From: Trichosphaerium sp. ATCC 40318 | Taxonomy: Eukaryota; Discosea; Flabellinia; Trichosidae | Length of the DNA: 64,000 nt | NCBI GenBank assembly: GCA_038496445.1 | Contig: JALMLS010000507.1 | Span: forward strand, 715,601 to 779,600 | Direction: 5' to 3' | Shown: piece after piece, positions 45,792 to 57,700 of the stretch | How the letters are laid out: every line of letters starts with the position of its first letter | How positions within the stretch are numbered: position 1 is the stretch's first letter | Made by a program: the position numbers and the translations under genes | Notes under the pieces: generated by a model | What the model was told of the DNA's origin: nothing | The model's database searches: none | The model's input: only the letters and a program-made list of their open reading frames with translations

Positions 45792-47914
45792 ATGGTTAAC
45801 GTAGAAGGACAAGTTCAATCACAAGTATGTTTAGTTTGACATTTAAACGTTACATGTTTAAAAATTTGTACAGGGCGGAAAAGCGCTTAATAAGGCTGCC
45901 ATAGCCGATAGGAAGCGAATGAACGCTTTTTGGTGCGTTATACTAAACTACATAACTGTATTTTAAATAATATCCAGTAACGATCATGAAAACAAAAAAC
46001 TAATACGTGGTGCCGCTAAATCAAGTAAAAACTTTCGTGTAGCCGGTATGTCACAGTTGAAATTAAAAACTGTAATCAAAAAACAAGAATACTAACGCCA
46101 TATAGATAGTGTTACCAATGAGGATGATATTTTGGCGTCTAATCCAATAAAACGAAAAAAGGCAGTTAAAAAAAAAGAAGAACTTGACCCTCGCGAAGCT
46201 GAGAGGCTTAAGCGTGAGCGCCAACAAATGCGCGTACGTTTTTTTGTAAATTAAATAATATCTGATCGCCTAACTGGTAGTTGTAGGCAAATAGCTTGAA
46301 ACTAGGAGCTGGGTGCCATATATGTCATCGCCACCCTCTGAAAAAAAAGGGCAGTACCACAGAGAGACCATTTGTGCGTCACCGTTGTTTATATATTGAC
46401 CTGCCATACTAGCTAGTACCAGTGTAATTGACAGCGTCTTAGGAGATTTTACATTGCGAAAATCAAGGTTGTAGGCTACGATTTTGTACTATTTGCCTTT
46501 CCGAAAAATACATGGTCAAAGTACGGATTTTATATGAGTTGTGATTGGAGTATAATGATTTTTTTTGAATAGATTCTTGATAAATCAGAGGCTGCTAAGG
46601 AAGACGAAAACGCTTCCGACTCGGAGTCAGAGTCAATCGATTACGAAGGCAATATTTCTGACTCTGAGTCAGAAGTGGAAGAAAAGTCAGAACAAAAGGA
46701 AGAAAAAGTAGAGTGGACTTGTCCCAAATGCTTAGGTACTACTGATTATATACTAGTATAGAATCAATAAGACGTTGATAATAATGTTGCTGTATAATAG
46801 GTATTTGTATTTGTGCAGGATGTAGACGCAGAGCTGTGAGTGTTATTTTTTTAACTGCTTTTTTTTAAAGTATCTAACTTACTTTTGTCTTTTTAGGGTT
46901 TGGAGCCACTACACCGTAGGTATTTAAAATTATGGGATGTTGCCAAGAAGGAAGGATTCTCATCGCTATGGGACTATTTATTATGGAACAAAGAACAACG
47001 TGAAGAGAGGCAGAAGGTATTAAAACATAAAAATTAACCAAGGACTTTTGACGCTTTTTTGCAATTTGTTGTTGATCTAATGTGTCTACCTTGTAGAAAG
47101 AAGAAGAAGAGTTCCGAAATAGTGTGAAAGCAGAAAAAGCAGCCAAATCTCTTGCAAAGAAAGGGATGGAAAGTGATGAGGATGATTCAGACGAAGAATC
47201 TGTAGAAGAAAAATCACCAAAGAAATCAAATAAAAAAATTACAAAGGAAGATGAATCCGGATCGGAAGATCCAGATGATGAGTCAGAAGATAGCTCAGAG
47301 GAAGAACCTGTTGTAAAGAGAAAAATATCTAAACCAGCAAAGAAGAAATCACCAGCGAAAAGTAAGAAGAGTCCACCAAAGAAAGTTGCAAAAAAGACAA
47401 AACAGAAAAAATCTCCACTTACCAAAAAAGCGAAGCCAGTTACCAAACCAAGACGCCTTGTACTCGAAGACAGCAATAGCGACAGTGACGATTTTGAAAA
47501 GAAACACAAAGATGAGGATAGTGGCGCTGAGGAGGATGCTATCATGATTGATCTTGATAGTGACTCTGGGGACGACTTTCAAAAGTCTCCTACAAAGAGA
47601 GCTACAAAGTGTAATAAGTCACCTGGTAAGAAGACAAACACAAAGGCTAGAAAAAAATCTTCTCCAAACGCAAAGGCGAGCAAGAGCCCAAAAAAGACAA
47701 GTCCTAGAAAAAGGTCTCCAAAGAAGATGCCTAAAGAAGTAAAGTGTGGACCAATGGATGCGTTTTTGAAGGCACGTGTTTTTGTTTAATTTATGGGGTT
47801 TACTCATTTTGTTGGTTCTAGAAACGTAAAAGACCGAGGGATTCATGCTGTTCTTCCAGACCTAGTGATGATGCTCCTCCTACCAAAAAACGCAAACAGA
47901 AGGCATCTGTGTAA
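45792..47914 (+). CDS. CDCA7-like zf-4CXXC_R1 chromatin protein
   Basis: The start MVNVEGQVQSQ is followed by basic exons (ALNKAAIADRKRMNAFW, ELDPREAERLKRERQQMR). A first Cys/His cluster is GCHICHRHPLKKKGSTT with VRHRCLY (near 46,310). After an acidic Ser/Glu spacer (EDENASDSESESIDYEG) comes the diagnostic half: VEWTCPKCLG spliced to ICICAGCRRRA and GLEPLHRRYLKLWDVAKKEG. This matches the CDCA7/zf-4CXXC_R1 form CPxCRGICNCSxCR followed by a helix. The tail (47.1-47.9 kb) is very long, acidic and Lys/Ser/Pro-rich with AT-hook-like and NLS segments, ending KKRKQKASV. CDCA7 proteins recruit the HELLS remodeller and support DNA methylation maintenance. The role here is inference. Exons at 46.38-46.57 kb are uncertain. 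Confidence 0.65.
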
Positions 47915-48112
47915 ATTGTCATTGAAACAATAGCTGTTAAATAAAGTTTTTTCTTATTAAACATTCTCAACTTCAAAAATGGTAAAAGTGTAGCGACCTA
48001 GCGCTAGGCGTTCCGAAGTTACAGACCCCAGAACGTAAATAATAACGAGCAAGCTTCTGTGTAGGATTCACATCAAATTTATTTATAAAGGGTAGCAGTA
48101 ACGTTGTACACA

Positions 48113-48860
48113 TCATTCGCCTTCATATTTTGTTGTAACTTCAAACTGTACACCACGCTCTATGAGAGCCTTTGCTATCTTTGTTATATTACGACTATCA
48201 TCTATACCAGAATGATGTTGTCCTTCAAGCTCAATATCAAGCTTTCTGAGCATCTTAGCCATACTACCTGCACGGTTTTTCATCTCCCCAAGTACTTCCA
48301 TTGAAAAAGGTTTTTTGATATTAACCCATCTATGCAAAAACCTTGGTGGTGTGGCTATACCCTTTCTCTTAGTCTCTTCGTGCAACATCTACCGAAAAAG
48401 TCACGTGATTTAAAGCGGTGTGTATTAGTTGCGTACCTTCATGTCCCAATCACCACAAGATACAACGATATATTTGTTTACTTGCAGGTTCTTTTTTTGT
48501 ACCCAAATAAGAAAATCTTTGTAAACCTTCTCCAGTGGCTCTGCAGCATCAACTGTTTCTTGTTTTATTTGAGTCACTTCTATACACGTTTCATCGAGTG
48601 CTTTAACGGGTCTAGAAGCGATAAGTACACATAAACTTACTATTAGTAGTAGGCTGTTGTAGGCTTGACCAGGGACGCTAGACGTACTTAACGTAGTAAT
48701 GAAACTCGTCTTCAATCTCTAAAGAAGTTGTGTTGAATAAAATGCAAGGAAACTCTATTATCTCCCTCGGGAGAGTGCAAGTAGCTTCAAAATCAATTAT
48801 TAACAGATGTGTAAACTTTTGACGCTTGAGACGCCGTTTTTTGCCTCCTTTCTTACTCAT
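48113..48860 (-). CDS. ERI1-like DEDDh 3'-5' exoribonuclease
   Basis: The start MSKKGGKKRRLKRQKF is a basic leader. The Exo I motif is FTHLLIIDFEATC, with the Asp and Glu metal ligands. An intron with GTACG donor splices to PVKALDETCIEVTQIKQETV, then LIWVQKKN and IVVSCGDWDMK (Exo II Asp in GDWD). Another intron precedes VNIKKPFSMEV, and the Exo III region is GQHHSGIDDSRNITKIAKAL (His and Asp). The end, FEVTTKYEGE, is at 48113. The ERI1/ERI2 family trims histone mRNA ends, 5.8S rRNA or small RNAs. No SAP domain is seen, so it is closer to the short ERI2/ERI3-type form. Confidence 0.88.
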
Positions 48861-49134
48861 CGAGACCGGATGAAGTAAAGCTGTTGAAACCAGGCAATTT
48901 GTGTTTTTTTGAAACACTATTCAACTAACAGTTCTATTGTTTTCTTTCGGAAAATGTCGTAAACGTTTTTTTGAGATGATTGAGCATTACAAGTGAATGT
49001 CGTGGCGTTGCTCGCCAGGATTTTACCAGATGAGAGTTGACAAACTGTTGCCTGATTGCATGTTATCACATACTCGATTTTTTCATAACACTAACTGTGT
49101 TAAAGATTGGTACTTGTCAAAGGTCACGAGTACT

Positions 49135-51500
49135 TTATTGTTCCGCGAGCTGATTAAACAGTTGAAAAGGATTGGAGCCAGCCCACTGTTCAAAATTAGC
49201 TTGTAATACTTGTTGTACTTCAAATGGAAACTCTTCAAGCTCAAAGCTGCTTCCATCACTATCACTGTCATCCATCACATCGGAATATTCAGGTGTAGGT
49301 TCAAAATGTACATCCGGAAGCCTTGGTCAATATCCGTTAATTCTTTTTAATACTTCACAATGTTCGTACCTCTCTCTTATCACATCTTTTATGTCAGGCG
49401 TAATGCCCGTGAGTTGCAAGTGAGTTAAATGCTTCAAATAGCGCAAACTATAAAACGTAAGTAAAGCGAGGGTAATACAAATACGCAACTCCTTGTAAGC
49501 AGTCACATCAATTTCTTCACCATGGAGTTCGTATGAAAATGATTCAAGAGAAACCAACCGACCAGGGATATGTTGTATTAAATATTCTGAGGCCAAGTAC
49601 CCTTGATTTGTCTGACATACTATTTAGTAACAAAAAACATCAAAAATGTCTTGCCTTTATATGGAGTCTCTTTAAGCTTGTTAGTCTTAAAAATGATTTT
49701 ACATCAAGTTCATTCCACTCGGTGCATCCCTCACTTGTACGTTTTTTTAGTTTAACGAATGTCAGCTTTTCTCATACCTTGGTCGAAGTACTTGCAAGAA
49801 AGTCAGAGCTGTAACTGTACCCCTGTGAGACAAGTCACCCAAAAATTCATTCCAAAACTCATGTTTCCTAGGGCCTACATCCAAACCTACAATACAATCA
49901 AAAAAAGGGCAATTAGTTTACTCAAGTACTCACTCAAATCTGTGAGCTTGGTCGCAAATGCTAGGTTCCAGGGCGGATATGGTGAAGTACATATTTGACG
50001 GACATTTCTCAGTTTGGATATCGAAAGTGTTTCAATGCCATGCGATAATTCAAGGCAACTCACAGTCAATGAATCAAGCGTAGTGCACTTAGAGAATACA
50101 GAGTAGTCATCTACATGCTCCTCGCATTCTAAATTACGCAAAGTTGTGATACAGATTTCCTAGGGTGAGTTAGAAAGAGGTCACCAAGAATACGTGGAAT
50201 ATAGTACTTTAATGAAAGGCATCTTAGTAAGCAAAGAAACCCTAAAAGCGTCTAAGACTTGAAAGTAGCCAGGAATTTGACCTAGAGCACAATAAGCACG
50301 TGTTTCTTTTTCAACAATTTGTAAAGCGTGCTTTTTTCAGGACATAGAGCACCAGCTTGGAGGGTCATGAGATTTGTTGTTTTATTTAAAAGTGAACGCC
50401 AAGCACTCGAATCTAACATAGAACAAGCCAAGTCACCATCAAGGTCAGGATCTGCAAGAATGACAAGTGATGTGAGATTGTGTGCAAGTGGGAAAAGCGT
50501 AAATATGTCAGCGACTAAACACGCATGATTGAGCCAGAGGGATGATAATTTAGGTAATATGAGTGGACCCTTTATAACAAATACGCCGAGTGTTTGTAGT
50601 CCAAGATGTTTCAGATTTGTAAGTAATTTTAAATTAGTAATAGTTTGTTCATCATCAGTGGTGACCGTAATGTCAAGGTGTTCCAGTTGTGTGAGATGGG
50701 CTTTTTAATGAAAAGGTTAGATGGTACAGAATTAGGGGAGCGTACCTAAGTAATCACCATCGGATTTCTTGTCAATAAGCAAGCCTTGAACTTTTCTAAG
50801 AGTTGTGAACGGATCGTAAGGCAAGAAGAAGAGCCTATTAAATATAGGGCTTGTATCAAGTGGGTCATTGCGAACTAGAGAGGTGTTGTGCGGAAATGAT
50901 ATGCTCTTAAGGCGTGTAAAGCAAGGTAATATAGTTGTGGCAAAGTCTTTTTCACAATAGCCTTCATCAACACAACTGTAAAAAACAAAAATTAAAAACA
51001 CGGAATTCCTATTAAAGCACGTACTAAAATGACTTGTGAAGCTCTTGTTCGTATATGCACATGTGTGTAGAGGCAGGAACAATTTTCAAGTCTTCGATCA
51101 GGCAGGCGTGAGGCTCTATAAACTGACGTAGCATGTTGTGCATCGCCCAAATGTCTGAGTGTCCACGAGAATGCCACTCAATTGTGACATGTAATTTCTT
51201 CAACTGCCCAAACCGATGTACTGGTAAAGTTGCCCATGCTGATATGCGCAAATGTAGGGAATGTACTTGAGCAATCCAGGCTTTTTTCCAGGCTTTGCAA
51301 ACGCGGAAAAAATTCTTTTTTGCGATGGTACAGGCACATACGCTCTTTATAGCGTTAGGAAGAAGCAGCGGATGATCTGCGAGGTAAATTAATAAACAGG
51401 CAGTGTTACATCGCCAATTCTCCTATAAACAGCAAACATACCTCCGTATGGCCCGCGCCATATGCAAGACGTCCACAAATAAAATTGTTTTTTTTTTGTT
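49135..51500 (-). CDS. F-box-like / leucine-rich repeat protein
   Basis: The 5' end is fuzzy (about 51,480-51,500). The first clear exon has an F-box-like segment (LLLPNAIKSVCACTIAKKNF, FRVCKAWKKAWIAQVHSLHL). LRR units follow: VHRFGQLKKLHVTIEWHS, FTRLKSISFPHN, LTQLEHLDITVTTDD, LTNLKHLGLQTLGVF, LSSLWLNHACL, LDSLTVSCLEL, LSISKLRNVRQI and LKHLTHLQLTGITPDI. A GTACG...AAG intron (about 49,327-49,374) removes an in-frame TGA and joins IRER to LPDVHFEPTPEYSDV. An acidic tail then ends LFNQLAEQ at 49135. F-box/LRR proteins usually pick substrates for SCF ubiquitin ligases. The F-box itself is weak. Confidence 0.6.
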
Positions 51501-52454
51501 GATTTAGATTTACCAGCTAGTAGTTGTTAGCCATAATTACGCGCGTGGCTATATTGACAATACAATTTCTGCTGGCTCGTTTCCGTTTGGCGCATATCAG
51601 CTTGTGCGTATTCCAATCAGACCTTTGACACTCCACATCGCAATATTTTACGCTTTTGCACCTATTTCAACCGATTAGCGTCGTTCGTTTATTTACAGCG
51701 TCACCTCGAACACTTTAATCCTGCTTTATCGCCACAATACGCGCAAGTAGTGCTCATTGCTTATAGGATAGATGCAAGGCCATTGCGGTACTTAAATTAA
51801 ATGTAAAGAATTCTCAAGTCTATTTTGAAACAGTTGCGAAAGGTTTCATTTTTCCCAATTATAGCGCCAAAACTGCGTTTGAGTTGTAATTACGCGTTAA
51901 TAATGGCGGTATATTCCTTACTTTGTACTACTGCGACTGTTTTTCAGTAAAAGTACACTTTGTTGTGAAGGAATACGAAAAATCAGGAAAACATATAGAA
52001 TACGAATTGTATTTACACTAGTGTACAACAATATTTACAAGGGTTATGGAAGACAGCCACGGCGAGAGATTGTCTTTTAAAAAAAAATTGCATCATGCGT
52101 TTGTTTCAGCTAAATTACGCGTGTAACTGGGTGAGGGGGCTATGTGTTTGCGCATCTACAAGTACTATTAGGCAAGGCGGTTTACGACAAATCGTAATAT
52201 GTACGTACGAACTATGACTTCTAAAGTTTTAATTATTTCGCCAACAGTTTGCGTATATTGTATTGTTTCTACATAAACATTAGACAAGGACCATTAAATG
52301 CGCGTCGGAGAAATATTTAGCCTTGCCGCGAGATTGCAATACGTTATTCCAGTGAGGAATAAAATACGACTGAGGTTTAGCTCAACTGTTGGCTTTGTTT
52401 TACGTGGTTGGAAAAAAGTAGATACGTACCATTTTGAATGTGTGACGCCAAAGT
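51485..52454 (+). CDS. Possible intron-rich gene, weakly like RNA polymerase I subunit Rpa43
   Basis: No single long open frame, but compatible short exons can be strung together on the plus strand. They are MARAICKTSTNKI, IYQLVVVSHNYARGYIDNTI, then after a GTGCG...ACAG intron LEHFNPALSPQYAQVVLIAY, and near 51,960 KVHFVVKEYEKSGKHIEYEL. A final open frame of 55 codons follows (VIPVRNKIRLRFSSTV, stop near 52,454). The ENT/NP/VVL-AY pattern vaguely recalls the N-terminal Rpb7-like part of Rpa43. This is a weak resemblance with unresolved introns, and the stretch could be non-coding. Its 5' part overlaps the fuzzy start of the F-box/LRR gene on the other strand. Confidence 0.22.
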
Positions 52455-52679
52455 AACAGTTGTTGGTATGTGGTTAGAAAATATGGTGAGTGCTGTCGTT
52501 ATAATGATGAAAAGCAGACATGTCATTAGCCCGGTGAATACATCCTCCCTCGAAATTTTTACTTTTTGAGGTAGGGCCTTATTACCGTGAGGTTGTTTAT
52601 GTTGTGATCGATCTAACGTCAGATGAGTTCATGTGTCAAAAAAAAAAACTTTTCTACGAGATTTTTTAATGAAATGCAA

Positions 52680-53236
52680 CTAGGAACCGCGTTCAATCTC
52701 TAGTGTATCGATACCAGCGGAATTCGATAGTATGAAGCATTGAAACCAAAATAAAAAGAAAAGGAGAATTTGTTTTCGTAAATTTAAAGTTAAACTCAAG
52801 AAGGTTATTGTAAAATCGTACCTTTACTGGGTCGTGTAGTATTACGCCGCGAGCGAACCTTCCCTGTAACAGCATTGAAGTCTTGACAAGAATTGGCTTT
52901 TTTATCCTTTTGTAAAGCCCCAACCTTTTCCATTGGTAGTGTGCTCACGCCAAGGTATTCGCGCGCCGTATGGACAAGCTCAACTGAGTGCCTTCGACTT
53001 TTCTTCTTCTTACTGTGCTTACTAGTTCTCTTTTTCAAGTAGTTAAATGCTTTGGGCAGAGTAGTTGCCATTGCGTAGTCGTTTGTTGTAAATATGAGGG
53101 GTTTTTGGGAGAAATTAAAGGCCCGATCTGAGTTTTCATTCGGATAAACTGTCTGGCGTTGGAAGAATTTTTGGCCCGCTATTCCACGGGTTTGCGGCCG
53201 TATTTCCGGCGCAGTTTTGATGTCCATCTCAAACAA
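52680..53236 (-). CDS. Basic protein of unknown function (~145 aa)
   Basis: The start MFEMDIKTAPEIRPQTRG is followed by FFQRQTVYPNENSDRAFNFS and a strongly basic middle (YLKKRTSKHSKKKKSRRHS), likely a nuclear or nucleolar localisation signal. Then come ELVHTAREYLGVSTLPMEKV and GKVRSRRNTTRPSK. A GTACG...TAG intron replaces the apparent end by EIERGS at 52680. I do not recognise the family. Confidence 0.45.
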
Positions 53237-54019
53237 ATTAGCCGGCTGTGAATTTAACCGATTTCCGAAGCAACCAACTAAATATCCCGAAAAAAGTGCC
53301 TTAGACTATTGTTTTAGGTGTTGGGGGCCAACATTGTTTGTAGTAGTGTCAGAACGTGTAATCCTGTGGGGTTTTGTTCAACTTCCGATTCAGTTAATTA
53401 TAGAAGGTAAAACTAATTTTTTTTATCTACACTGGTTGTTAGACATGCTATGCTTGAAACCAACGCCAATTTAACATCGCTTGGCCATGTACGGTAACCG
53501 TAGGAGGTTGTACTACAAAAAAACTGTTAGCTTAGAGTTTTTCGAGATTTTTATGACATCATGTCAAAAAATATTTCAGAGAAGTGCCCATTAGATGGCT
53601 TAACAGATAAGACCACCTGTCAGCATTGCCATTAGGCTTGTCACTTCAAACAACTGGGTTATAAATATTGAGTTGAACACGTGCATTTAATGTTATATTA
53701 TCAAAGTTGCGTGCTTCGAAATCCTCGGCTGACACTTTTATCCTATTAGCTTGTGAGCCAAATTACGCCCTTGGATTATTGAGTGTACTTGAACGTTTCC
53801 TTGATAGGAAAGAAACAGTATGCGCTATTAGCAAATTTGCGAGGGTAAGAGAACTTGCTGTTCTTCTTCCTGAACTGGCAGCTGCGTTAGCATTTGATCA
53901 AATTTTTGTGTTCTACCTGTAATACTAACTTTCCATTGTTAAAGTACCAATACCCGTACTTGGATAGCTGAGAGTCACCAGATGTATCTATTAAAACTTT
54001 AATAACTTAAGCTCATGCA
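53237..54019. other. Mostly unassigned; possible small plus-strand exons
   Basis: At 53,561-53,634 a plus frame reads MSKNISEKCPLDGLTDKTTC, with CQHCH and a stop. At 53,701-53,922 another plus frame is open: SSADTFILLACEPNYALGLL, then VLERFLDRKETVCAISKF and VRELAVLLPELAAALAF. The latter has a protein-like helical pattern that faintly recalls Ku-type sequence. I cannot join these into a confident gene. Confidence 0.3.
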
Positions 54020-54588
54020 TTATCTGTCTATAGACTGGTGCGGTCGTACTTATGGATCTTATTTGTAGCGAGCAAGAACACTCCCTGTCAAGTGTTAAAA
54101 CGACGCGATTGCCAGGGTCGTTAAAGCCCCATTCGAGACCTTTTTGCGGACAAATAGCTGCCGTACTGGCAAACTGATCATGCGAACTCTTCCAAAAATG
54201 TGGAACCTAAACACACATGTCATTACAGTATTGAAAGATAAAAATAACAATCTATTTTTTGTACTACCTGCTTTTTTTGTTTGTCCTCTGTGATGAACTC
54301 AAATGCGGTCGTAAACCTGGCAGAGCAAACGCGCTAATAGTTGATTAACATAAAACCAGCTTTTGTAAATCAATAGAAAGTGTTATACGCAATACTTACT
54401 CGCCAGAATGCTGGTACTGTTGTCAGCAGTTTGCGAAAATAACGATTTGTTTGAGCAAATCTAATGACTATAAACGCGTTAGGAAACTCTTTCGCAACAT
54501 TAAGACGAGTACGCGTATTAACATCAGCCACTCTAACAAAAACGAATTGCCAAATATCCGTTGGTATTACATCAGTAGCCACTTGCAT
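54020..54588 (-). CDS. F-box-like protein
   Basis: The start MQVATDVIPTDIWQFVFVRV is an F-box-like opening (IPxDIW...V). It is followed by RFAQTNRYFRKLLTTVPAFW, which fits the helix-helix end of an F-box. After two introns come RFTTAFEFITEDKQKKQ and VPHFWKSSHDQFASTAAICP, QKGLEWGFNDPGNRVVLTLD. A GTACG...TAG intron gives a short end near 54020. About 140 residues. No repeat domain is seen, so the target-binding part is either short or missed downstream. Confidence 0.5.
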
Positions 54589-54750
54589 TGCCTCTGAAAA
54601 TCAGTAGATCGTTTTTGCGCGTTTTACGTGGGGATTAATGTAAATACTGATTTGACTTAACGTGTTGTTTAAACTTGACAACTTTTTTCCGTATTTTTTT
54701 TTCAGTTATGATTGTACACAAAAAAGCGTATGGCACATTTTTTTTTTTAT

Positions 54751-57700
54751 TTACTTAAAGCGATACATGACTGGAGGGGTCTTTACAGGCTCATCATCTA
54801 CACAGCAAGCAACAGCCAAGAGTAAGTAATCTTGGTCAACTTTTCCGAAAGTGTCAGCATACACATCGCTTAACTTTCTCTTAAAGTCACGTTCTATCTG
54901 CTCTTTTTGTGCAGGCATAGGAAAGCTCAAGTAGAGCGCTCGGCCCTTACCTGCCTTGATCTCTGCCTCAGACAGGTTCCTACGAGAGATTGTGAGTTTT
55001 TTCATAGTAATGTTTTTGTTTTTGTTTTGGAACGTACATTTTGTTGATGCTGTCCACTTTCACGCCGTGGTGAATTTCAGGAATGGCCTTAACAAATTCT
55101 TCAACAGTAAGATCACCTTTATCCACTACAATTTTGTCCCAGCAAGTAAAACCTTCTGGTACAGGCTTAACAGTGCACATCTCAATGTCAGAGTATTCTT
55201 CTTTCTCCTTAATGGCATTGTCTGGCTCAAACAACTACACAACTTCTGGTTAGTCTATTATTATAATTAAAAAAAAAGTAACGTTTACCTGATAGGTAGA
55301 AGTTCCAAGATTGATGTTTGCACACACGAGCTTCTTTTTGTCTAGTCCCAAAACGAGTTTGTACATTTCAATTTCTACTAGCCCTGTGATCATTGCTGTG
55401 GTAGTAGCAACGGCTGGAACGATCTTGCCAGCAATCATCTTACACTGGTGTCTTGAAGCAGCTTCAATTTCATAGTTGAGTGCTACACAGCAATGTTAGA
55501 AGGACCAAAAAAAGCTTGATCGTAATGTTGTAATTTACCTCGCATATTGGAAGCAGCTGTGATAAAGTCAATGTGAAAGTTTGTGTCATCATCTTTTTCA
55601 AAATCGGCAGGAACAAGTTTCTTCATTGAAGAGATGTCTATCTTAGCAAGGGATTTTGTTAGCTCTTCTAGTACAACTTCATCGTCTTCTTCTTCAGGCT
55701 CAGCTACAACAGGGGCTACCCAAAATTATTAGTACGAAAACTGGCTAGAATTTTTTTGTAATAAACAAACACACCATCTTTGCCTTGCTCCTTTGCTACT
55801 TCGCTCTCGAGTGCTGCAAGTGCCTTTTTAGATGGCTCCCACGCCTTGGCTTTCAGTGACATGCTTTGTACAGCAGTTTTGAAGGCATCAATTTTAGTTA
55901 TTTGTTCAACACCAAAAACGGCAGCAAATAAATTAGCTGTGCAATGGAGGTAATTGAGGTGTAATTCGGAGTCAACAGAAAATTCAGCCACTGTTGGGAA
56001 CTTTTTGGCACTGCAGATAAACGTTAGTAACCCAGTAAGTACAATTTCAGCTCTCTTTTTTTTTTGCTGGGAGTAGACTTGTGCACATACCCTGACCAGA
56101 AAGGACCGGCATCAGCTCCATCTTTTGTTTTCTTTCGTGCATCGGCTGGGAATGCATGAATAAGATCTTTGATACGGTTGCGGTATTGCTGGGTGAATTC
56201 ACCAAACGCCATTTCTATGCATTTGTTGTAATTCATTGATTGCACTTTGGTGATCATATCTTGGATGGCCTAAATCCGATTTTTAGTTTTTTGAAACGTG
56301 ACAGAATTAAACCAAAAAAAAAGAAAATCACACCTGTAGTCGCTCAACACGTAAGCCGGTTGTGCCTTCGCTCTGCAATCCTTTGATGAATGCAGCAGGG
56401 CCTGCAATGTAAGAGTTGAAATCTTGTGCAGGAACCTCAAAGAGATCTGTGAATTGCGCTCTAGCCCACTCAATACAGTGATCGATCAAATGAGGGAAGT
56501 TTCTGAGTGTACACATTGGAATGGTATCTTCCTCATCTAAACCATTTTGTTAATGAATGTTCGTTCCAGTGTAACAATCGAGGTGAAAACCGTACCAGCG
56601 TCCTTGTGCTGACTGTATGAAGGTGTGAGGTGAGGAATAATAATTTCTGTATTTGCTTTGGTGCCAAGTGTACCGGATTCCATCAACGGTTTACCAAAAA
56701 ACACGATCTTGGAGTCTGTGTATCTGGAGAAAAAAAGTTTAGTATTCTTTAGGATTGATTGTGCAAAGTGTGTAATTCTTACTGTCGCGCCTTGACATTG
56801 TCAAGTGCATTGCACACACCATCGAGATCGGTCCAGAAAGCGTCGTTAAAGACGTTTTCTGTATCAGGGCCGACTGGAGTCTCGTGGCATTTTATTGTCA
56901 TATCAGGGTTCATTACACGCGCACGGTTGCTGGCACATACAGATTTTGCTTGTGTGACGTTTTCTTTGCGGAATAAAAATTGTCTAAAATAATCAATTTA
57001 GGAACTTTTGGATAAACTCAAGTAGTATTACGCACCTGTTGAGGTTGGATACTTCAATTGTGTCCATATCAGTAACAGTAACATAACCACCTTTTGCACC
57101 AAGACCCATCAAAGCAAAGCCCTTCAAGTATTCACAACCTGAAAATAATTTAATACGTATAAAAAAAACGTGATAATAATAATAAAAAAAGCAAAAGTTA
57201 AATTACAACGTACCCAAAGCGCCACAGCCAACGAGAAACCATTTTTGTTTAAACAACTTATCTTGGAACGCGCTACCGAAAATAGAAATTTGATGGTCGT
57301 AGCGTGAACCTTGTGGCGTTGCATCTGCAGGCACTTCGTCCTTGAGCAATTCATAGAAGTCGACGTATAACCACTGGTGTAGTGGCATGTACTTTCCCCA
57401 TTTTTTTACAATCTCTTGAGCAAGTAGACCACCCAAAAACGCTAGAACAACTCGTTTAGCCAACATTACAATGCAAGGTGCGTTTCAAAATAATAAGAAA
57501 TAAATTAAAGGCTAACGTACCACACAAGCCAGATAACTCAGCAGCGGCATACAAAGCCATCTTGCGCACTGCATCCTCATCAATGGCCTCAACAACAATA
57601 GCTGTGCCTTCTTCCTTCGCTTTATGTTCCTCAAGAGTGGATTTTGCAATTTCTACACATTTCTCAGCATCCTCCTTGGAATGGAGTTTTGGCAAAGCAT

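Noticed and set aside
47124-47545. Minus-strand Ser/Phe-rich frame of over 200 codons
   Set aside because: Antisense of the Lys/Glu/Ser-rich tail of the CDCA7-like gene.
49330-49375. In-frame TGA followed by a long acidic open frame, suggesting stop read-through or a recoded TGA
   Set aside because: A GTACG...AAG intron of about 48 bases covers the TGA and joins IRER to LPDVHFEPT in frame. TGA is also used as a normal stop elsewhere (for example 17,507 and 39,079).
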